64,000 bases of DNA from Planctobacterium marinum (GTDB taxonomy: Bacteria; Pseudomonadota; Gammaproteobacteria; Enterobacterales; Alteromonadaceae). The notes beneath the pieces are model-generated. The model saw nothing but the letters and a program-made list of their open reading frames with translations, did no database searches and was not told the DNA's origin. The number at the start of each line of letters is the position of its first letter. Within the stretch, counting starts at the first letter, position 1. The stretch is from positions 499,300 through 563,299 of the forward strand of contig NZ_JAJEWQ010000002.1 of the NCBI RefSeq assembly GCF_020687805.1, given 5' to 3'. The translations under genes and the position numbers were made by a program. This document shows positions 26,204-35,397 of this stretch, in pieces.

Positions 26204-26212
26204 CTAATCCAA

Positions 26213-27559
26213 CTAACGGATAAGGTGCCATTGGGTTTGTCTGCCGGCCAGGTACCAGACAGTTTGGCCATCAAACAGGGCACTTTGTTCCAGCTTGATC
26301 TGTACCCATTGATCGTCCCATTCCGGTACCTGGGTTTTGATATTGCCCTCTATGGCATAACCCGTGTTCGGATACAAAGGCCAGTCACCGCGAACCGGGG
26401 TGTCGCCCTGATTATCCCACATGCCAATGGTGGGGCCAGCAGCATGGCCCACAAAGCCCAGAGGGTGGGTATAGGTACTGCTGAGAATGCCTTGCTCTTT
26501 GCTGATTTTGTGGGTGTCCGCCAGAATCTGATTACCGGTTTTACCTGTTTTAAAGGCATCGGTGAGAATATCTTGCCACTGAATACCCACTTGCAGGGCG
26601 CGTTTTAATCCCGCCGGGGCATCAAATTCTCCCAGCTTTAGTACATAAGCCATCTCCTGGGTATCCGTACACAACTGTAAGTAACAAATCCCCACATCAG
26701 TATGCAGTATGTCACCGGGTAAAATGGTGGCAGGGGATTTTCCCATGTAGGTATCTTCCTGACGGGTGGCATCGCCGCGGCGCTGGATATTCACATAGGG
26801 CTGAAACCAGGGGCGAACCTGCAAGGCTTCAAAGCGTTCCCTGATATACCAGGCAACGTCATCAGTTGTGGTAACGCCTGGCGTGATGACTTTGTTGGAA
26901 AACGCCTCCGCGATAACGCCGCGGGCAATACTGACAACCTGCGGGTAGACCTGAATTTCTTTTTCGCTGCGGGTTTCCATCCAGCGTACAACCAGTTTTT
27001 CGGCGCTTACCAGGCGTTGACGATATTTCTCGGGCAAACTTTGTTGCAACTGTTGATGCAGTCCTACACTGAGACCATCTGATAAGGCCCAGTGCTCACT
27101 GATATTAATGCCGATACGCTGCGGATCTTTTTCAGCGATAACCTCAGCGAGTCGCTGCCATTGTTGTGCTTTACTGCCTCCTTGCCATACGGTGGGGTAC
27201 AGGTCTCCGATAGGGTAGCGGCTGACACTAAATCGCTCTACCGAACCATCAGGCTGGCGGTGGAATACCAGAATTGTCGTGCGTCGGGCGGCAAACGTAG
27301 GCTGGGGTACCAGGGTATAGAACAGGCGGTCTTCCCCGTATTCGCGATTGATCACCAACCACATATCCAGATCCGCATCATTCATTAATTTGGGTAACAG
27401 GTTTTCCAGTCGGTCTGCGACCATGGCATTGACAGGGGCGACACGTTCTTTAAAAGACAATACGTCAGGCATCTCGGTAATTTCACGACCCTGATCCCCG
27501 GCAAAAACCGCGCTTTGCAGTAATAAAAGTGCGATTGTTATATATCTCAGCATGAGCAT
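26213..27559 (-). CDS. Exported M24-family metallopeptidase (Xaa-Pro aminopeptidase-like)
   Basis: This 448-residue protein has a signal peptide (MLMLRYITIALLLLQSAVFAG, cleavage near 20), an N-terminal creatinase-like domain (~40-185) and a pita-bread catalytic domain. All five metal ligands are present: Asp288 in HTDVG, Asp299 in LCTDTQ, His365 in THPLGFVGH, Glu404 in AIEGN and Glu424 in KLEQSA. It should remove N-terminal residues, often before proline, in the periplasm or outside. Most characterised M24 enzymes are cytoplasmic, but exported versions are common in Alteromonadales. It is 36 bp downstream of the cyclic-nucleotide-binding gene on the same strand. Confidence 0.9.
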   Translation of the reverse strand: MLMLRYITIALLLLQSAVFAGDQGREITEMPDVLSFKERVAPVNAMVADRLENLLPKLMNDADLDMWLVINREYGEDRLFYTLVPQPTFAARRTTILVFHRQPDGSVERFSVSRYPIGDLYPTVWQGGSKAQQWQRLAEVIAEKDPQRIGINISEHWALSDGLSVGLHQQLQQSLPEKYRQRLVSAEKLVVRWMETRSEKEIQVYPQVVSIARGVIAEAFSNKVITPGVTTTDDVAWYIRERFEALQVRPWFQPYVNIQRRGDATRQEDTYMGKSPATILPGDILHTDVGICYLQLCTDTQEMAYVLKLGEFDAPAGLKRALQVGIQWQDILTDAFKTGKTGNQILADTHKISKEQGILSSTYTHPLGFVGHAAGPTIGMWDNQGDTPVRGDWPLYPNTGYAIEGNIKTQVPEWDDQWVQIKLEQSALFDGQTVWYLAGRQTQWHLIR

Positions 27560-27595
27560 TCCTTGTTGTTATTGTTGTAACCGAAGCGGAAAAAC

Positions 27596-28102
27596 CTACC
27601 AGGTTTCTCCGCGAGCATATTTTTCATCCAGGACTTTATCAAAACTGGTGCTGGGCGAGGTGCTGTCTTTACGGGCAGCGTCTATGGTTTGATTGAGCCT
27701 TAGTACCAGCCCTTCGATGATCTTATCTTTAATGCATTCGCGGATATGGCTGTTCAAACAATTAAAGTGATAGGAGGTTATTTTCATGGCAACGACGTTG
27801 TCATCCGCAGCCGTGACAGTGGCAACTCTGGGCGCGCCCACAATAAAGCCTACTTCGCCGAGAAAATTGGGAGGGGCTACCGTGGCAATAATTTCTTTAT
27901 TGCGCCAGATAGAGACTCTGCCGTGCATTAAGATGTAGAAGGCATCATCTCGTTCGCCTTCTTCCATAATAATTTCCCCCTGATGGAAGCTGACATAGCT
28001 TTTGGGCATCTCCAAAATCAGGTCAATTTCAGTATCACTGAGTTTTTTAAACAGGGGAATTTTTCTCAGGATCCGGGCGAGCTTAGCTTTTTCCATTGTC
28101 AA
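27596..28102 (-). CDS. Cyclic-nucleotide-binding-domain protein
   Basis: This 168-residue protein is almost entirely one cNMP-binding fold (~15-135): FHQGEIIMEEGERDDAFYIL, MHGRVSIWRN, then the phosphate-binding cassette NFLGEVGFIVGAPRVATVTA. No helix-turn-helix follows, so unlike CRP/FNR it is not evidently a DNA-binding protein; the C-terminal ~30 residues are helical and then disordered. The cassette Arg is present (APRVATV). Stand-alone proteins of this kind may act as ligand-responsive regulators of a partner. The partner is not evident. It lies between folM and the M24 gene on the same strand. Confidence 0.85.
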   Translation of the reverse strand: MTMEKAKLARILRKIPLFKKLSDTEIDLILEMPKSYVSFHQGEIIMEEGERDDAFYILMHGRVSIWRNKEIIATVAPPNFLGEVGFIVGAPRVATVTAADDNVVAMKITSYHFNCLNSHIRECIKDKIIEGLVLRLNQTIDAARKDSTSPSTSFDKVLDEKYARGETW

Positions 28103-28156
28103 CTACAGCAAAGTTCAACTGACTTTATTTATAACGATTCCCCACTAAAAAGCAAG

Positions 28157-28876
28157 TCAGGGCAGTTTCAGGTGTCTGCCACCATCCAGCGGTAACACGC
28201 GTCCGGTGATGTAATTATTGTGCAGCAAATACAAGACAGTTTCAGTAAAGCAGGCTTCACCCGGTTCGATGCCCAACAAGGATTTTTGTAAGGCTTTTTC
28301 CCGATATTGAGCATCGTCCCAATCATTAAATCTTATTAACGCCGGAGCGATGGCATTCACTTTTACACGCGGTGCCAAATCACGGGCCATGGAAAAGGTC
28401 AGATTCTCCAGCGCGGCTTTAGAGGCAGCATAAGCCATGTGTTTGTAACTGCCGATGGTGGCTACCTGATCAGTGATGTGCAGGATATCGCCGTGGTCTT
28501 CAATCAGGTGGGCTAACGCTTTGTTGATTAACAGCGGGGCTTTTACATGCACCTGCATCATGGCATCAAAAACATCAGAACCCGCGTCCTGCTCGAAGGG
28601 GTTAGGATCTTTAGCCCAGGTCGATGCATTGTGAATGATGGCCCGCACCTGGCTGTAGCGCTGCTGCATCGTTTCGATGAAATTCTGAATACCTTGATTG
28701 TCGGAAAAGTCCGCCTGCAGGCAGTCAATGCCCTGCTGTTTTAATTCGGCCAGCAAGGGGCGTTCCTGGCGATAGGTGATAACCACGTTAAAACCTTGTT
28801 GATTTAGGGCGATGGCACTTGCAAGACCGAGGCGCTGTGCACCACCGGTGATAATGACAGGATTATTGTTATTCAT
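28157..28876 (-). CDS. folM: Dihydromonapterin reductase FolM (SDR family)
   Basis: This 239-residue short-chain dehydrogenase is close to E. coli FolM. It has the N-terminal NADP motif ITGGAQRLGLA, the NNAS-equivalent IIHNAST, the catalytic YAASK motif and diagnostic C-terminal sequences APALIRFNDWDDAQYREKAL and TGRVLPLDGGRHLKL. FolM reduces dihydromonapterin to tetrahydromonapterin and can also reduce dihydrofolate weakly. The product is a cofactor of, for example, phenylalanine hydroxylase. The 292-bp gap upstream (28877-29168) shows no gene. Confidence 0.88.
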   Translation of the reverse strand: MNNNNPVIITGGAQRLGLASAIALNQQGFNVVITYRQERPLLAELKQQGIDCLQADFSDNQGIQNFIETMQQRYSQVRAIIHNASTWAKDPNPFEQDAGSDVFDAMMQVHVKAPLLINKALAHLIEDHGDILHITDQVATIGSYKHMAYAASKAALENLTFSMARDLAPRVKVNAIAPALIRFNDWDDAQYREKALQKSLLGIEPGEACFTETVLYLLHNNYITGRVLPLDGGRHLKLP

Positions 28877-29168
28877 GAAATATCAGACGTGTGTTTTTAG
28901 TGGGGTAGCATAGCTTAAAACGCAGCAAATAGCTGTTTCAAGGTTTACGCCTGACAATGATTGTCGGGCACCAGTTGCTAAAAATCCTTCAAAACTCAGG
29001 AAGAAAATTGCTAAGCGGTCTATAAAGAGGATAAATGGTCGTTGCGTTAAGGATTGTTGTTAACCCCTTCACAATTGCATTCAGGCCGGCTGCTCCTGGG
29101 ACGATAAAGTTGCTATAAGGTTATCTGAATACAAAAGGCGTCAGATTTTGCTACGCAGGAGAGTTGCC

Positions 29169-32100
29169 GTGAATCCACATGTTTGGCTGAGATTTATTCT
29201 GTTGTCGTTAACGGCAACCTTCACGCTGTATACTCAGGGGGCCGATGTTGACGGTGACGGGAGCGCGGATTTTGCCCTGTGGCGACCCGGCAATCTGACG
29301 TTTTACAGCAAATCCCCCGCGAACAATAGCATTTTGACCCGCACCAGTTTAGGAGACGCTATCGACGGTGTTCCGTTGATAGGGGATATCAATGGCAATG
29401 GCCTAGCAGATTTCGCTGTCTGGTATGAAGTGAGCGGAACCTGGTATATTCGCTATGACGACGATAGCCGGGAGACCATGCAGTTTGGGCAGGCAGGGGA
29501 TATTCCATTTCTGGCGGATCGCACCGGCGATGGTCGGGATGATTTGATTGTACGCCGTCCATCCGAAGGGCGCTGGTATTTTCTGAATGCTGAATCTGGT
29601 GAAGTGGGGCAGTTTGACTATGGCAGACTGGCTACCGACGTACCACTGGTTGGTTACTTTGATAACGATGCCCACGCCGATTTTGCGGTCTGGCGGGATG
29701 GCACCTGGTATGTTCGCCACAGTACCAGTAATGAAACTGTGCGCACCACTTTGGGCCGACAGCAAACGGACGTTAAAGTCCCGGCAGATTATGATGGCGA
29801 TGGCCTGACCGACCATGCCATCTGGCGACCTGCAACCGGGACCTGGTACATCTATTATAGTTCAGGTGTTTACCCGGAAGGGGGATGGCGCTACGAGCGT
29901 GTCTTCGGCAAGCAAAGCTCTGATATTCCGGTGCCTGCGGATTACGATGGTGACGGTAAAGCCGATTTGGCAATTCGTCGCCCCGCTACCGGCGAGTTTA
30001 TCTATCTGAGCAGTGAAAACGGGACGGTTATCAAGTTTAGTTTTGGCCAACAGGTCACAGACATTCCGGCGCTGGCTCCCTGGTCATTAAAAGTTGCAAT
30101 GCGCCAGGATGTGCCCAGTGGCAACGACGAAGCGCCTTCCGAAGTTGATGCATCCGATTATTATCAACTGAATATATCCGCCAATATAGTGCAAAGCCGA
30201 TGTATCGCCTGCCACGTGTCCGGTGGCGCTGCGGATGGATTGGCTCGCTTAATTTTTGAACGCAATACAACGTCAGATTACCAGACCATCAACCAACAAC
30301 GTGTCGCTGATTTTCTGGCACTGGAAGCTGTAGACAGCGATTATTTTCTGGCTAAGGCCAGTGGTGGACTTGGACACATCGGCGGTACACAATTACCGGC
30401 CGGTAGTGCTGAATATCTGGCGTTTGCTACCTATCTGGGATTGCTCACACAAGGGGACCCGGGTCAGGGAGGGGAGGCACCGACTGACGGAGAAGGATTT
30501 TGGCAGGGAACGGCCATGTTATCTGCCGACCTGACCTTTCGCAGGGCGTCACTGATTCTGACCGGTCGTGTGCCAGATCTTGATGAAATGCAGGCTCTGT
30601 CACAGGCCAGCGATGCTGAGTTGCGCGATGCACTGCTGGCACAATTCAACGGCGAAGGATTTCATCAATTTTTGGTCACAGCCGCCAATGATCGATTGCT
30701 AACGGATAAGTTTTTTCAGCGCGGAATGGAAGTTCTCAGTGACAGCTACTTTCCGGAAATCGCTAATCGCAGTTACCAGGCCGGACTCGCTCAGACCGAA
30801 GAGGCTAACAATGCTTTCTGGTACTGGCGCAGAGGCGTGGAAATTGGTATCACCAGAGCTCCGGTGGAATTGATCGCTTATATCGTGGAAAACGACCGCC
30901 CCTACACGGAAATAGTGACCGCGGACTATATGATGTTCAATGGTTACACTAATTCGGCGCTACGCGGTGACGCAGATATCAGCGAAAGTGACGGAGCCTG
31001 GTCCTTTGCACCAGGACATATGTCTGGTGCGATGGTGCATGATGAGCTCTTTGACGCTGAATGGACGCAATTCGGTCTGAACATTATCAATGAAGGCAGT
31101 ACTATTAACTGGCCTCATGCAGGGGTGCTCAACGATCTGGCCTGGTTAAATCGCTATCCTTCGACAGCCACCAACCGCAACAGAGCCCGGTCGCGATGGA
31201 CCTATTACTACTTTCTGGATTTTGATATTGAAAAGTCAGCGCAACGTACTCAGGACCCTGATGCGCTGGCGGACACCAATAATCCTACCCTGAACAACAG
31301 CAATTGCACTGTGTGTCACCAGACACTGGACCCGATTGCCGGGGCCTATCAGGATTACGGTGACTGGGGGAATTATAAAGATCAGTGGGGCGGTGAGGAC
31401 TCGTTGCCCTGGACCTACAAATGGCCACAGGACGGCGACAGTGCATGGCAACAGGGCGATACCTGGTACCGTGACATGCTGGCACCTGGTCTGGAAAGTA
31501 CGCTGGCACCACAGGGGCAGGACACGATCCAGTGGCTGGGTCAGCAAATAGCGAATGATTCACGGTTTGCCATTGCCATGGTGAAGTTCTTCTGGCCGGC
31601 CATTTTTGGGGTTGAACCCTTATCTGCGCCACAGTCATTAGAAGATGCAAATTATACGGCGCTGAATGATGCCTATAACGCCCAAAGTGCCTTTATTGTG
31701 GCCACCGCCGAACAGCTCAGGGAACACGGTAATTTACGACAAATGTTAGCGGACTTGGTCATCAGCCCCTGGTTCAGAGTTATGCAGCAAACTGAGCAGG
31801 CCGATGACGCTTTGCTGTTTGCTTTGTCTGGCAGCGAAAGGTTACTGACGCCTGAGGAATTAGAGCGAAAGACGCATTCTCTTACCGGGTTTTTATGGAA
31901 TCCCTGGCAGGATAGCTGGAATCACAATGTGCTGAATACCGAATGGCGCAGGAACTACAACATTATGTACGGTGGCATTGATTCATTTGGTGTTACTAAG
32001 CGCGCCAAAGACATGACCTCGGTGATGGCCAAAGTGGCCACCGCGCATGCCGCTGAAGCGTCCTGTCCGGCAGTGCTGGAGGATATTAATACCGGGCAAG

Positions 32101-32972
32101 GACAACGCCGCTTGCTCAATGGTATTGAGCGCAGCACGGTGCCGGGCATCCTCACCTCCAGTGATGCCGAAGTAGATGGCATGGGCGCCGGGAACAGTCA
32201 ACCCTATGAAATGAGCTTTCACGTTGAGGCCGGAAATAGCCTGATCAGTCTTGCCTATACCAACGACATGTGGCTGGAAGAAAGCGGCGCTCATCAGGAT
32301 TTGATCATTGATCACCTGTCTATTTACGACAGTCAAAATAATGCTGTGTTGTCGGTCACCGGCGCCGATCTGGATATTGTCTCGGGCACACCGATGGACG
32401 GTATTTGTTCCAATGTTACCTGGAACAGCGCAGAGGATAGTTACCGTCCCACCGACCGGTTATTTTGGGGTAATTGTTCCGTCACACTGGCTATTGAGTT
32501 TGCAGACGCCGGAAATTACACCCTGGTGATGGAAGCCTATTACCAGGAATACAATCAGGACGGGGCTTTGGACGAAAACGATGAGACTGTCATCGGCTTT
32601 GCCAATGTGGCAATGAGTGTCGGAGTTACCGATCCCATAGCGCAAACCAGTCCTACCGGCGATCAGTTAAGAGTCAAACTCGCCGAACTGGCGCAGCGCT
32701 TCTGGGGACAAATATACGCGCCACAGGACCCGGAAATCACCCGAATGCTCACCCTGTTTACGGAAACCATGACAGATAAGCAAAATCGCACTGGAAGCGG
32801 TCTGATTTGGGAATGGGACACCGGCACTACCTGTAATTTCGATACCAGCGAATGGGATACAGAAAACCAATGGGGTGGCGCCATCGCAGGGGCCGATCCT
32901 TTTGGTACGCTGGCGGGCTGGCGGGCGGTCATGGTTTATCTGATGACTGATTATCAATATTTACACGATTAA
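29169..32972 (+). CDS. Giant exported protein: VCBS-like repeats plus di-haem cytochrome-type domain
   Basis: I prefer GTG 29169, which has an AGGAG site 8 bp upstream, over the in-frame TTG at 29148. The 1267-residue product has a signal peptide (cleavage near TQGA) and then about six FG-GAP/VCBS-like repeats (~25-310; DGDGSADFALWRPG, DYDGDGLTDHAIWRP and similar, with D-x-D-x-D-G calcium-type loops). A first haem motif CIACH lies at Cys345 and a second, CTVCH, at Cys713, in a region resembling planctomycete-type cytochrome/DUF1588-1592 proteins. A ~500-residue tail follows. It ends 12 bp before the DUF1501-like gene. The pairing recalls DUF1800-DUF1501 operons; function unknown. Confidence 0.8.
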   Translation: MNPHVWLRFILLSLTATFTLYTQGADVDGDGSADFALWRPGNLTFYSKSPANNSILTRTSLGDAIDGVPLIGDINGNGLADFAVWYEVSGTWYIRYDDDSRETMQFGQAGDIPFLADRTGDGRDDLIVRRPSEGRWYFLNAESGEVGQFDYGRLATDVPLVGYFDNDAHADFAVWRDGTWYVRHSTSNETVRTTLGRQQTDVKVPADYDGDGLTDHAIWRPATGTWYIYYSSGVYPEGGWRYERVFGKQSSDIPVPADYDGDGKADLAIRRPATGEFIYLSSENGTVIKFSFGQQVTDIPALAPWSLKVAMRQDVPSGNDEAPSEVDASDYYQLNISANIVQSRCIACHVSGGAADGLARLIFERNTTSDYQTINQQRVADFLALEAVDSDYFLAKASGGLGHIGGTQLPAGSAEYLAFATYLGLLTQGDPGQGGEAPTDGEGFWQGTAMLSADLTFRRASLILTGRVPDLDEMQALSQASDAELRDALLAQFNGEGFHQFLVTAANDRLLTDKFFQRGMEVLSDSYFPEIANRSYQAGLAQTEEANNAFWYWRRGVEIGITRAPVELIAYIVENDRPYTEIVTADYMMFNGYTNSALRGDADISESDGAWSFAPGHMSGAMVHDELFDAEWTQFGLNIINEGSTINWPHAGVLNDLAWLNRYPSTATNRNRARSRWTYYYFLDFDIEKSAQRTQDPDALADTNNPTLNNSNCTVCHQTLDPIAGAYQDYGDWGNYKDQWGGEDSLPWTYKWPQDGDSAWQQGDTWYRDMLAPGLESTLAPQGQDTIQWLGQQIANDSRFAIAMVKFFWPAIFGVEPLSAPQSLEDANYTALNDAYNAQSAFIVATAEQLREHGNLRQMLADLVISPWFRVMQQTEQADDALLFALSGSERLLTPEELERKTHSLTGFLWNPWQDSWNHNVLNTEWRRNYNIMYGGIDSFGVTKRAKDMTSVMAKVATAHAAEASCPAVLEDINTGQGQRRLLNGIERSTVPGILTSSDAEVDGMGAGNSQPYEMSFHVEAGNSLISLAYTNDMWLEESGAHQDLIIDHLSIYDSQNNAVLSVTGADLDIVSGTPMDGICSNVTWNSAEDSYRPTDRLFWGNCSVTLAIEFADAGNYTLVMEAYYQEYNQDGALDENDETVIGFANVAMSVGVTDPIAQTSPTGDQLRVKLAELAQRFWGQIYAPQDPEITRMLTLFTETMTDKQNRTGSGLIWEWDTGTTCNFDTSEWDTENQWGGAIAGADPFGTLAGWRAVMVYLMTDYQYLHD

Positions 32973-32983
32973 TGAGGGTAACC

Positions 32984-34270
32984 ATGAACAGACGTCATTT
33001 TTTCAAAACCCTGGGGTTAACCTCGGTGGCGGCTTCGTTACCGGCCAGTTTTAATCTGTTTGCTGCCCCCCCGGATTACAGCGGCAAGTTCCTGGTGACT
33101 ATTCAGACTGATGGCGGCTGGGATGTGACTTCATTTTGCGATCCTAAAGTTAACGTACCCGGCGATATCTTTATCAACAATTGGGCCACCACAGGTGAAC
33201 CGGGGGAAGCGGGCAATCTGCGATACGCCGCTTTTGCTAATAATCAGTGGTTTTTTGACCGTTATTACCAGGATATGTTGGTGATCAACGGCGTGGATGC
33301 CCAGACCAATAGTCATACTGCCGGAGTCGTGCACAACTGGAGTGGTCGATTGTCGGATGGTTTTCCGTCGTTGTCGGCATTATTTGCTGCCCAGTATGGC
33401 GCCGGTTTGCCGGTGTCCTACATCAGCAATGGTGGGTACTCAGCAACAGGTGGCCTGACCCGATATACACAACTGGACAACATCCAGGCACTCAATAATG
33501 TGATTTACCCCAATCGGGCCAGGTGGGGTGATGAGAGTTATCTGCACAACAACGACTGGCAACGTATCGAGGCCCTTAAAGCACAGCGTTTGGCAGAACT
33601 GGGGCAAGGGCAAAACCTCACCAGTTTGCAGCAGCGCAACCGCAATAACTTTGACGCTGCAGTGCAAAATTCCAGTATTTTGTCGCAATTTTCCGATGCC
33701 CTTGCCAATGTGGGAGACCTTCAGGAAACCGTTACTGACGGTAATTTTTTGTGGTCATCACTGAGTCGGCAGGCGCAAATTGCGGTACTGGCCATGAGTT
33801 CCGGTGTGTGTGTGACCGCTGATCTGGTGATGGGAGGTTATGATACCCACGAAAATCATGATACTCAGCACAGTTGGTTATTCACTGAACTGGCGCGCAG
33901 TATTGATTTTCTCTGGACCTACGCTGAGGCACAGGGCATTGCTGACAGAATGGTGCTGGTTATCGGTTCTGATTTTGGTCGTACACCCCATTACAATGAC
34001 GGTGAAGGCAAAGATCACTGGCCTGTAAGCAGTTTTATCGTGATGGAAAAAGGGGCAGGCTATACCAATCGCACAGTGGGGTTAACCGACGAAGGCCACA
34101 ATGTTGTGCCCATTAATCCGTCAACCTGGCAGGCAGATGAACAAGGCGGCAGCATTATTCATCCGGTGCATGTGATGAGCGAACTCAGACAATACCTCGG
34201 CTTGCAGACACTGGCTGCCAATAACAACTTTAGTTTGAGTGCTGATGCCACGTTTGGCTTTTTTACTTAA
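32984..34270 (+). CDS. DUF1501-type protein with Tat signal
   Basis: I chose ATG 32984 because GAGGGT lies 5 bp upstream; an ATG at 32972 overlaps the previous stop without a ribosome site. The 428-residue protein starts MNRRHFFKTLGLTSVAAS, a twin-arginine signal (RRxFFK) followed by an AxA-type site near FAAP. The mature part matches the alkaline-phosphatase-like DUF1501 fold: VTIQTDGGWD near 40, NSHTAGVVHNWSG, GGYDTHENHDTQHSW near 290-300, VLVIGSDFGRTPHYNDGEGKDHW and then GHNVVPINP. It is exported folded, so it may carry a bound metal. It is the second gene of a two-gene operon with the di-haem protein. Confidence 0.85.
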   Translation: MNRRHFFKTLGLTSVAASLPASFNLFAAPPDYSGKFLVTIQTDGGWDVTSFCDPKVNVPGDIFINNWATTGEPGEAGNLRYAAFANNQWFFDRYYQDMLVINGVDAQTNSHTAGVVHNWSGRLSDGFPSLSALFAAQYGAGLPVSYISNGGYSATGGLTRYTQLDNIQALNNVIYPNRARWGDESYLHNNDWQRIEALKAQRLAELGQGQNLTSLQQRNRNNFDAAVQNSSILSQFSDALANVGDLQETVTDGNFLWSSLSRQAQIAVLAMSSGVCVTADLVMGGYDTHENHDTQHSWLFTELARSIDFLWTYAEAQGIADRMVLVIGSDFGRTPHYNDGEGKDHWPVSSFIVMEKGAGYTNRTVGLTDEGHNVVPINPSTWQADEQGGSIIHPVHVMSELRQYLGLQTLAANNNFSLSADATFGFFT

Positions 34271-34295
34271 GCGGATAGTTCTTAAGCGGATAGTT
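34266..34295. repeat. 15-bp tandem duplication at convergent gene ends
   Basis: CTTAAGCGGATAGTT occurs twice head to tail (34266-34280 and 34281-34295). The first copy supplies the TAA stop of the DUF1501-type gene on the plus strand. The second supplies the TTA (TAA) stop of fldB on the minus strand. Only 11 bp separate the two coding regions. Confidence 0.9.
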
Positions 34296-34818
34296 CTGCC
34301 AGTTCGGCGTAGACTTGTTGTACCCAACTGGCGATGCGCTGGTCGGTTTCATCGTATTGGTTTTCATCGTCCAGTGACAGGCCTACAAAAAACTCATCGC
34401 CTTCGGTCAGGGCCTTAGATGCGCTAAATTCATAACCTTCGTTGGGCCAGTAACCGATAACCACACAATCCTGAACAATGACTTCATCATGCAACATGCC
34501 AAGGGCATCCTGAAACCAGTCGGCGTAGCCCATCTGATCTCCCAGGCCATATAGCGCGATGATTTTACCCGCCAAATTAACCTGTGCTATGTCCTGCCAT
34601 TGCGACTCCCAATCCTCCTGAAGCTCACCAAAGTCCCAGGTGGAAATACCCAATATTAATACGTCGTACTCTTCCATTCGGGACAGGTTAGTCTCTTTGA
34701 TATTGAACATAGGGATGTCCTGACCAAAGGGTTCAGCAGCGAATTCAGCCACAATTTTCTCAGCGGCCATTTCGGTATAGCAGGTTGTGGAGCCATAAAA
34801 CAGGGCAATCTTTTTCAA
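34282..34818 (-). CDS. fldB: Flavodoxin FldB
   Basis: This long-chain flavodoxin is close to E. coli FldB: KKIALFYGSTTCYTEMAAEKI holds the FMN phosphate loop (GSTT), then YDVLILGISTWDFGELQEDW, KIIALYGLGDQMGYADWFQDALG and GYWPNEGYEF. The position next to xerD-dsbC-recJ matches the E. coli order fldB-xerD-dsbC-recJ. The start is uncertain: TTG at 34818 gives 178 residues, close to the usual ~173; GTG at 34842 would add 8 residues and has no better ribosome site. It carries low-potential electrons, induced by superoxide in enterics. Confidence 0.88.
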   Translation of the reverse strand: MKKIALFYGSTTCYTEMAAEKIVAEFAAEPFGQDIPMFNIKETNLSRMEEYDVLILGISTWDFGELQEDWESQWQDIAQVNLAGKIIALYGLGDQMGYADWFQDALGMLHDEVIVQDCVVIGYWPNEGYEFSASKALTEGDEFFVGLSLDDENQYDETDQRIASWVQQVYAELAELSA

Positions 34819-34900
34819 AACGGCGTATCTCGGATCAAACACAGGGCGCCGCAGTTTAAAGAAAAATGCCTTATCTTTCCAGTTATCAGCGGGAGTCCGG

Positions 34901-35236
34901 TTAGATTTGATCCAACATGATCACGTTGCCATCCGGATCGCGAAACATGATATGCGAAGGGCCATCAGCACTGGCCGCCTCTTTGTCCAGGTGAATACCT
35001 TTGGCTTTTAGCTCGTCCTGAATTTTATGCACGTCTTTGGGGTTAAAGGTAAAGATGTTGCCGTGAAACATGTCCTGGAACAGACCAATCATGTTTGTAC
35101 CGTTTTGCATAATCAACCATTTGGCTTCTACAGAACCACAACCCGGCACGGGAGAGAAGCCGAGTTTTTCATAAAAGTGCTTTGAATTGTCGATATCAGT
35201 GACTGACAGGCTCAGGCAAAACTTACCAAGTTTCAT
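34901..35236 (-). CDS. VOC (glyoxalase/bleomycin-resistance) family protein
   Basis: This 111-residue single VOC domain has two beta-alpha-beta-beta-beta modules: KFCLSLSVTDIDNSKHFYEKLGF at 5-27 and later PSHIMFRDPDGNVIMLDQI at the end. Small VOC proteins work as dimers and are metal-dependent lyases, isomerases or binding proteins. No substrate can be named. It shares the fldB strand but is separated by about 80 bp, and it is divergent from xerD. Confidence 0.88.
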   Translation of the reverse strand: MKLGKFCLSLSVTDIDNSKHFYEKLGFSPVPGCGSVEAKWLIMQNGTNMIGLFQDMFHGNIFTFNPKDVHKIQDELKAKGIHLDKEAASADGPSHIMFRDPDGNVIMLDQI

Positions 35237-35397
35237 CCGAAGATCTCGCGAGTTGGGTTGAAAAACACCCCTAGCTTAGCATTTTTGCTGCTTTTGTAAG
35301 CAGCTTTTTCCGTGGAGACACGATTTTTTACGAATTATTTGCATTGCCGGGCGGTGCCCGCATAATCGGTAACTACCTTGTTTTTGGTTCGGTGTTT

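Larger units (their letters stand above)
25263..26212. repeat. Gene-free island of palindromic and direct repeats
   Basis: This 950-bp gap between the S8 and M24 genes holds no convincing gene. It is packed with dyads: CTTAAGGA/TCCTTAAG at 25384-25415, a ~148-bp palindromic element at 25429-25576, a hairpin at 25511-25532, a ~146-bp palindrome at 25751-25896, TTAGGGG/CCCCTAA at 25909-25926 and CTTTATCA/TGATAAAG at 25934-25968. Two copies of a 135-bp sequence (25552-25686 and 26067-26203) are in direct orientation. The pattern suits remnants of small non-autonomous elements (MITE or REP/BIME-like). No transposase is present. Confidence 0.65.

Noticed and set aside
25263-26212. CRISPR array in the repeat island
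   Set aside because: There are only two copies of the long repeat and no regular short repeat-spacer pattern or cas genes.
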